A stretch of 64,000 nt of DNA from NCBI RefSeq assembly GCF_963576615.1, contig NC_088708.1:52749196-52813195 (forward strand), given 5' to 3'. Made by a program: the position numbers and the translations under genes. The DNA is from Watersipora subatra (Eukaryota; Bryozoa; Gymnolaemata; Cheilostomatida; Watersiporidae). Each line of letters begins with the position of its first letter. Position 1 is the first letter of the stretch. Shown here piece after piece: positions 57,901 through 64,000 of the stretch. Below the pieces are notes generated by a model, which saw nothing but the letters and a program-made list of their open reading frames with translations, had not been told where the DNA came from and searched no databases.

Positions 57901-60900
57901 GAAATTATGCTGATTATGAAATGAAAGAGTTGCAAATAACATGTTACTAAATAATTTTATCCATAAAATGAATTCAGTACAAAAAAAATTGAACATTTTA
58001 ATCCAAAGCAATCCAATTACTTTTAAATTCAGACCCACCCCTTAAATATTTATTACATTACTAATAACCAGAGCTCTGAATATTCCTAGCCTCATAAATT
58101 TACTAGCAAACAAGGCCAAAAAGGGGACATCATTAAATATTTATATCGATATACTCACTGGTGTCATCGACCAGTTTCTGCACCTGCTCTTCCAGCCACT
58201 TCTGATAGTAGATTCTTACATTCTCCTTGTGCTTCCTACCGCTGCAGTGTGTCTTTCTCACTGAAGGCTGTGGGAGACAAATAAGTAACAATTTACTATT
58301 ATTAACAAGATGACAGATGCATTGTAATGTATGAAATATGGTAAAACCTCTATTTGAATGCCATGGCGCTCTATTTTTTAACCCTTCCCCTATAGTGGCG
58401 TTTTATTAGAGGTGGCGTTCAGAGTGGCATTGAATTTTTCAAATTGCTTGTCAGAGTTTTGGGAAACTAAATTTAACCATTTCAAGCGAATTCATTTATA
58501 TTTTGCACATTCCTTCGAGTGGAGCGACATTAACCCTTTTGGATGCATAAAATCTGCTCTAATTTACTTCCAACTTGCCGTACAGCTCTAAATAAATATA
58601 CATTGGGAAGCTGAGAAATATCTCTACCAGTTGATATCTATTGTTAGCAATTTACCTACGATGATCCTATAGCCTGCGTTGTAATTTGTTGAAACTTTCA
58701 AGTTTTTATTTCATTCCATATTTGAAGGCATATTTTAAATTTATAACTATATATAACAAGGTTGCATAAAAGCTCCTTGCACTCATTGATATGTTTGCTA
58801 AAATTTGCAGCAAAAACTGGCTTTTCATGTGCAATAGAAGAGTTATGAGCGGCGATCCATTGCAAGCTGAGTTTAGATAACAGTGGTGAAGCAATATACC
58901 ACACAATATCACACAATATGCCATAAATCTGCAGAAACTTAGAAGTTATATATAATAATCTATCAAATGCTACAAAGACATATTCAAAACATGTAACATA
59001 AAAAGACCATATTTATAATACCTACAAAAACATTTGGATCATTTGCTCGACTTGTTGCATTTTGACTGCTGTTTGTTTGGAGCCATTTTCATTTTCTTCT
59101 AGCTTTCCAATACCTTCCACAGTGTCTGCTGACCTCAACTTTTTTTCTGCTGAACCAGTCGATATTAGTGTCCAAACAATTTTTTTAGCAGAGCAAAACT
59201 TGTACGTGTTGCTATTTGAAAACTTTTTACAAAACATAATAATAAACATTTAGACACATGCACGCTGAGCTCAACTTTTGTAGCCTGAAAATAGTACTAC
59301 AGATTTCATCGTAATTGTAAACCGTTTTTCACAATGTCGAAGTATCAAGACCATGTTGAACAAGGAACTACTATTAGCCTGATATAGTTATTAATTATTT
59401 TTGTGTCATTGCTTTCTAAGTTTTAAAGAAAAAAACCGCAAGTTTTGGAGTTAGAAAATGGACTTCGATACGAACAGCAACCATGAAAGAATTCATTGTT
59501 AATAATGTAACCGAGTCATTATCCGCACAATTTCGTGGGCACTTTTCTACTGATCACTTTCTATTATTGGTTCGTCAAGTTCTAAGAATGTCAATGAAGC
59601 GGTCAAATAGAAGAGGTGTTCAAATATAGAGTGGCACTTAATTTTTCAAACCTTCTTCTACAGTAGCGGCCAAATAGAGGTGGTGATAAAAAAAGGTGGC
59701 ATTCAAATAGAGGTTTTACAATATACATGTATACAGGATGGAAGGAGCTGGATGAAACATAAAAGACTTACAAGCAGGGCTGGATCTTTTCTCAGGAATT
59801 TTTGAATTTATCCCGAACGGTCGGGATAAATTCGTATTCAACTGTAGATACCATGGAGAAAAATGGGAGAAAGTGCTAAATTTAAATTGTATTTTCATAA
59901 GAAACGCATTAAAAATTTCAAGGTTTTACAGGAAAAATACGGGTTTGTGCCGTTTATCAACCTTTCAGGAAATTAAACTGTACACAATAAACCAATAGGT
60001 GAACTTTTGTCAGTTCTCTCCCACCAAGTAACACATGCTTCACAACATAGAATAACAAAAAGACCTACACTAATTCTGTATTTGAATATTTAGCTCATCT
60101 TAACAAGGATTGGATTTGTTTTTACAATTTGCCTGTATTTTTTAAAAGTATTTCACTCAATTCAAGTATTGGTTGAAAAAAATTTCACTTGAATGAAGAT
60201 TTAATTTATTTAAATCTAATTTAACAACTACAATTAAATGCTCACAGAATGTCTAGCCTTGATCTGTAACAAAGTGATAATCACTTAATAATACTATATG
60301 CTAACAAGAGACCATAACTTCAAAGTGCAATGTCTGTAATTAGTCGTTTCATTATTCAACTACAAACATACAACTTGGCTATAAAATCTTTGAGAAGAAG
60401 ATGAAGTCCGTGTCACCATTGCGTCTAGCCTCACACTCTTGCTTGGGTGTCATTTATTGAGGCGTAACTTGAAAATACTTTGACTATGGCTAGTGGAATT
60501 GTGAAAGATCATCTAATAGCTGGCTAAAATGCTTTCAGTGCTCTTATTTCAGTGGAAATAGTTTTGTTAGACCAAAGAGAAACAGCAAGAAACACAGTTT
60601 GAATTTGTTGCTCTATTTTGATTTTTGATATTTTTCCCCATTTACCGGTATAGCGGGGTATATAGGGCGGAAGGTAAAAACCACATTTTTCCCAGTGATA
60701 TTTACTACCTCAGAAAAAATGTTGCAAGGAGGCAGTAAATGTGGTATTTACTGCTTACAAGTCAGTCTGGTCTGCTGATGTGAGGTATATCGTGTGAATA
60801 TAAGAATCTTATAAACTATCAGCCAACAAATAAAAATATGATGATGGTAACTATATGATGACTGACAATAATTACATACATACGACAACAAATATTCAGG

Positions 60901-63228
60901 GTTGCAGGCGTTAAGTATATCACAGGTAATATTTTCATGTACACACTGAAGTCCTATTATATAATTAACAAATCTAACCCTCATCCAGCTACAAAATGAA
61001 TTGGGCAAAGCTGTCTGATTTGTTTTGGTAATTAAAAAAGACAATACTGCCTTGGTTAACACTGTGTCACCAGATCCACTTATCCTCAAATGAATGAATA
61101 ATAATAGTAATAATGAACAAGACTGTGAATAATGGAATTTTATCATATCTGTGTAGTATCAACTATTCGATTCACATACTGAATATAAACTATTAAAAGG
61201 AACAAGCAAAATCCAAATCAAAACTACAAACAGCATTTTCTAAAAGTAGACTACTCCCAACATTTAGCAGCATGCGTTCTCGAAGCATACTAGTGAACTA
61301 ATCTCTAAGCTCAGAATAGTAGATACAGTACTTACAGAATCGTGTGTCAGATATGTGTCACAGTAATCACAATAATACCTGTAAGAAAAAGTACATACAA
61401 ATAAAAGTACATACAAATAAAAGTACATATAAATAAAAGTACATGTATATACAAATAAACAAATTCAAGGTTACACAAAACTATAATAGCGTTCAACTTT
61501 TCAACAGAGAATGTTTTATGTAAGAAATTGTTTTGACTAAATGGAATAATGTAGCATTTTTCAATTAAGCAATATAATCGATGATGAAATTCTCTCTACT
61601 ATAGCTGCACTTGTATTTTGAAAGCTTATACTACTGACAACTGCGGCTAATACCAAATTAATATTTTTCAAAATTTAAAACTTATGCAATTCAGAAAATA
61701 TACAGATGCTTGCCTTATCATTGGGACTGGATCAATTCAAAACACATAAGCAAACGCAGATGCTGATATGATCTACTGATTATTACTAAGAAATAATCTG
61801 ATAAAAATACCAAACCAGATCTTTTGTGTTGTATAGTCAAGTGTTAAATACAACAAAAATATAAATAACATATACATGTAGTTTTCTGTTTGTGTTTATG
61901 AACAAAATATATTTGAATTACATATGTATGTGCTATCAAGTGTTTTGTTATTTACTGTTCAAATTTCAAGATAAAATCGCTATATCATCCGATATTTTTC
62001 AAAACACTGCAGTTTTTTTAAATCAGTAAATCTGTAGCCTACGGTTTTCCTTCAAACTGTTTGACTCTATGATGTTTGAATAAAAGTGTTTTAAAATTAA
62101 AAGTTTTAAAATAAAGGTATCCAATAAAATTAGTGCTAATGGGACAATGAGGGAAAAAAGATAAAGGCTTCCATTAAGTCAAAAGTTATAGAAAAAAGAG
62201 CAAACTTCTATAAAACAAGAACAATACATTTGGATACCTTCTTCACAAAAACTCTAAAATTTTTTAGTGGTACCTAATAGTGAGAAAAAAGTGATGTGAA
62301 AAAGATAACTCAAAGGCAATAAAAGTGGAGAAACGAGACATGATAATTAGTTTGAGATAAATTCATAAATTTTCATAATGGGTTCAAAGATGCAATTAGT
62401 GTAGAAAATAGCTTATATCAGCTACGAAATTTTTACACAATAGATGACACCTTAATATTGGTCTATCTGCAAAGAGCTTTCAACAGAAAAAATAGTTAAC
62501 GGAAACCTATTTAGCTATATTCAATTTCTGAAAGTATTACAAAATTTTTAATTTTGATTGGGCCTATATGATTCGAGAGAGAAAGATAATTTAATATGGT
62601 AAAGTATAGTAAAATGCAAACCAATAATGCCAATGTACTAACTTTTGAAATTTGAAACAGTTGAGCATCGGCTATGCGATGTGAACCAACTATGATAGCT
62701 GAATACAATCATTGGCATAACAAGATGTTGTAAAGTCAGTAGCAACCTAATTTATAAAAAGTATTGAACCACAAAGCGTAAAAAGTACAAGACCAAAATG
62801 TGAAAATAGTGTCAAAATGATACATTGTTAACATGTTACAGGTATTCCTAGATAGCAGATCGTGATTACGAATGTTCGATTGTCAGGGCTTGCCTAAATG
62901 ATATTAATGCTTATTGGTAAGCAAAACTTTAGTATTTTTATATAAACGGTAAAGATAAAGAATTCGTTCTTTACGGTATCAATAGTTACCGAACCGAATG
63001 ATATTAAAATGCATGCACCGCGGTAAGATTAAAGGCTACCTACTAATCTTTTAGTAAGTCAATGTTTGAATCGTAAAAACATAAACTACATACGTGTCTT
63101 CTCCATCAAAATAATTCAGTGCCAAAATAAAATCTTAATCAAAATAAAAAGCGACTTCAGACGCTGTTTGTTGCTGCGTGTAGCAGCAACAAAATGCTAA
63201 CGGCTATACATTTCACTTACTTTGGCAT
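51931..63228 (-). CDS. SNRPC: U1 small nuclear ribonucleoprotein C, 6 coding exons
   Basis: Minus-strand coding exons are 63228-63221, 61378-61336, 58267-58159, 54718-54611, 54074-53997 and 51995-51931, all GT-AG. They total 411 nt, 136 residues with TGA. The N-terminus [17 protein letters not shown] runs on to [17 protein letters not shown], the U1-C C2H2 zinc finger (two Cys spaced CX2C, two His in HCSGRKH). Then come YYQKWLEEQ and the [10 protein letters not shown] linker. The tail is Pro/Met/Gly-rich ([16 protein letters not shown]) as in other U1-C proteins. In the family the finger binds U1-70K and stabilises pairing of U1 snRNA with the 5' splice site. The human protein is about 159 residues, so the tail is somewhat shorter here. 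The first coding exon has only eight coding bases. The start codon has A at -3. Confidence 0.95.
52024..52078. repeat. 27-bp tandem duplication
   Basis: GACTGCCTCGGGGCATAGGT with TCAATAG occurs twice in a row in the last intron of SNRPC, about 30 bp from the acceptor of the final exon. Confidence 0.8.
52305..52674. repeat. 50-bp minisatellite, interrupted by a transposon
   Basis: About seven copies of a 50-bp unit (TTAGATATCATCATATACAA, CTCTCCTATGGAATACTGAC, ACCACTGATA) lie in an SNRPC intron. The array resumes for a partial unit at 53678 after the inverted-repeat element. Confidence 0.9.
52675..53677. mobile_element. 1-kb inverted-repeat element inserted in the 50-bp minisatellite
   Basis: The left GTGTCGCGGTCACAGAAACC and the right end (reverse complement GGGTCATGATCACAGAAACC) continue into ATGGTTAAGTCG on both sides. 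ATAT stands on each side (52671-52674 and 53678-53681). Removing the element plus one ATAT restores an intact minisatellite unit. The interior is AT-rich with a short frame at 52969 (67 codons) and no recognisable transposase. Confidence 0.8.
53678..53720. repeat. remnant of the 50-bp minisatellite
   Basis: ATATACAACTCTCCAATGGG follows the inserted element and continues the unit that was cut at 52674. Confidence 0.75.
56902..57363. mobile_element. TA-flanked inverted-repeat transposon, short copy (462 bp)
   Basis: It has the same ends as the element at 30603 (CCCTAGGACACTTATGTATT; right end CCTAGGG preceded by AAAAGTGT), again flanked by TA. Its left 160 bp match 30603-30768 and its right 300 bp match about 31556-31855. 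The join is at about 57062, so roughly 790 bp of the long form are missing. It is in an SNRPC intron. Confidence 0.82.
58341..59719. mobile_element. inverted-repeat element with GTAAAACCTCTATTTGAATG ends (1,379 bp)
   Basis: GTAAAACCTCTATTTGAATG with CCA at the left pairs exactly with TGGCATTCAAATAGAGGTTT plus TAC at the right. Secondary GGCGTTTTATTAGAGGTGG and GCGGCCAAATAGAGGTGG motifs lie inside. A minus-strand frame of 75 codons (59249-59022) is charged and helical but not a recognisable transposase. It starts about 75 bp upstream, in transcription order, of the SNRPC exon at 58267-58159. Confidence 0.75.
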
Positions 63229-64000
63229 TGTGACAACTTGCAATACAATCTTTTCAGTTCAATCAAGCCAAAAGGTAAAATCGACTTCTCGTTAATCAAT
63301 GAACTGGTTGATAATGAGTATGTTAGTAGCAAATTAGCAGCGCAAGAGAAAAAATACAATTCCAGATCAACTTCTCCGTTTTTATTAAGCTCTTAGCCAC
63401 TAACACGAACGGAGAGAACATAATAATGCAAACGAACTTTGCGTATGTAGTGTAATATACTCGGACTAATTTTGCATTTAAAACCAATATGATAAACATT
63501 ATTACTTCTTTTTTCAAAAGCTTTAGACCAAATTAAACGCCGCTATTTTTGTAACATATATCAAAATAACTAACGATAACTTAAAGTTTGACCAAACATA
63601 AAGAGGCTGGTATCTTTTCCTGGTTTACTCCTAATTTTTAATGCTATCTGAATTGTGTACTTACAAAGGAAGATAACGTTGTAGGAAGGGTGAAACCCAA
63701 TGCGACGTTTGAAACTAAAATATAATTTTATTCAGGAAATAACTTTTTACACGTATATGTCATTCAGATGTTTCAGACTGCTAATTCACATACTTCGAGG
63801 TAGCATCATAACCTGCTTGTATAAAAAAGAATTGAGGAATAAAACTGGTTACGTGCAACAATGTTCAGGATAATGAACAAAACCGTTTATGTTAGATGTT
63901 AAAGAAGTTTAAGGAAGTGCATTAAAATATTCTCAAAACCTGTTGTACTGTGTCTTGAATACATGTACGTGTAGATTTCAATGAATTCTCTTACTTGACA
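63229..64000. other. upstream region of SNRPC
   Basis: This should hold the SNRPC promoter and 5' UTR. I see no second gene and no TATA box in a sensible place. A minus-strand frame at 63323-63517 is hydrophobic but unsupported. Confidence 0.4.

Overview
The window is animal nuclear DNA: AT-rich, with GT-AG introns, small exons separated by kilobase introns, and many repeats. The proteins read as clear animal orthologues. The compact genes full of MITE, SINE and minisatellite sequence suggest an invertebrate, perhaps a spiralian such as a mollusc or bryozoan. I cannot name the species. Gene models were assembled by hand from splice sites, reading-frame continuity and remembered family landmarks. 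Most lie outside the longest open frames.

Layout. (1) 650-13397, plus strand: the 3' part of a CCDC186/CCCP-1 coiled-coil gene, 12 exons, 5' end outside the window. (2) 17874-40351, plus strand: a complete AF9/ENL-type gene (MLLT3/MLLT1 family), with an N-terminal YEATS domain in exons 1-3 and a C-terminal AHD helix in the last two exons. Its 11-kb second intron holds a 4.7-kb array of a 16-bp repeat and a 3.06-kb LTR element that carries gag but no pol. (3) 41203-46565, minus strand: a four-helix MARVEL-domain membrane protein in four coding exons, tail-to-tail with the AF9/ENL gene. A second 16-bp satellite (43.46-44.80 kb) sits in one of its introns. (4) 50530-51456, plus strand: an intronless 308-codon gene I do not recognise. 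(5) 51931-63228, minus strand: SNRPC (U1 snRNP protein C), six coding exons, whose poly(A) signal lies 3 bp from that of gene 4 on the other strand.

Mobile DNA fills the introns. I could delimit Tc1/mariner-like elements with TA ends (one as a long copy plus an internally deleted copy), a piggyBac-like element between TTAA sites, a hAT-like element with near-perfect 8-bp duplications, a 1-kb inverted-repeat element that split a 50-bp minisatellite, and six copies of a tRNA-derived SINE-like family. The gag-only LTR element has apparently identical 191-bp LTRs, a 5-bp target duplication, a primer-binding site and a polypurine tract, so it looks recent and non-autonomous.

Functionally the window is ordinary housekeeping and regulatory genes: chromatin acyl reading and elongation control, dense-core vesicle/Golgi traffic, membrane organisation and splicing. 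No operon-like or defence-system logic is visible. The novelty lies in the repeats and mobile elements.
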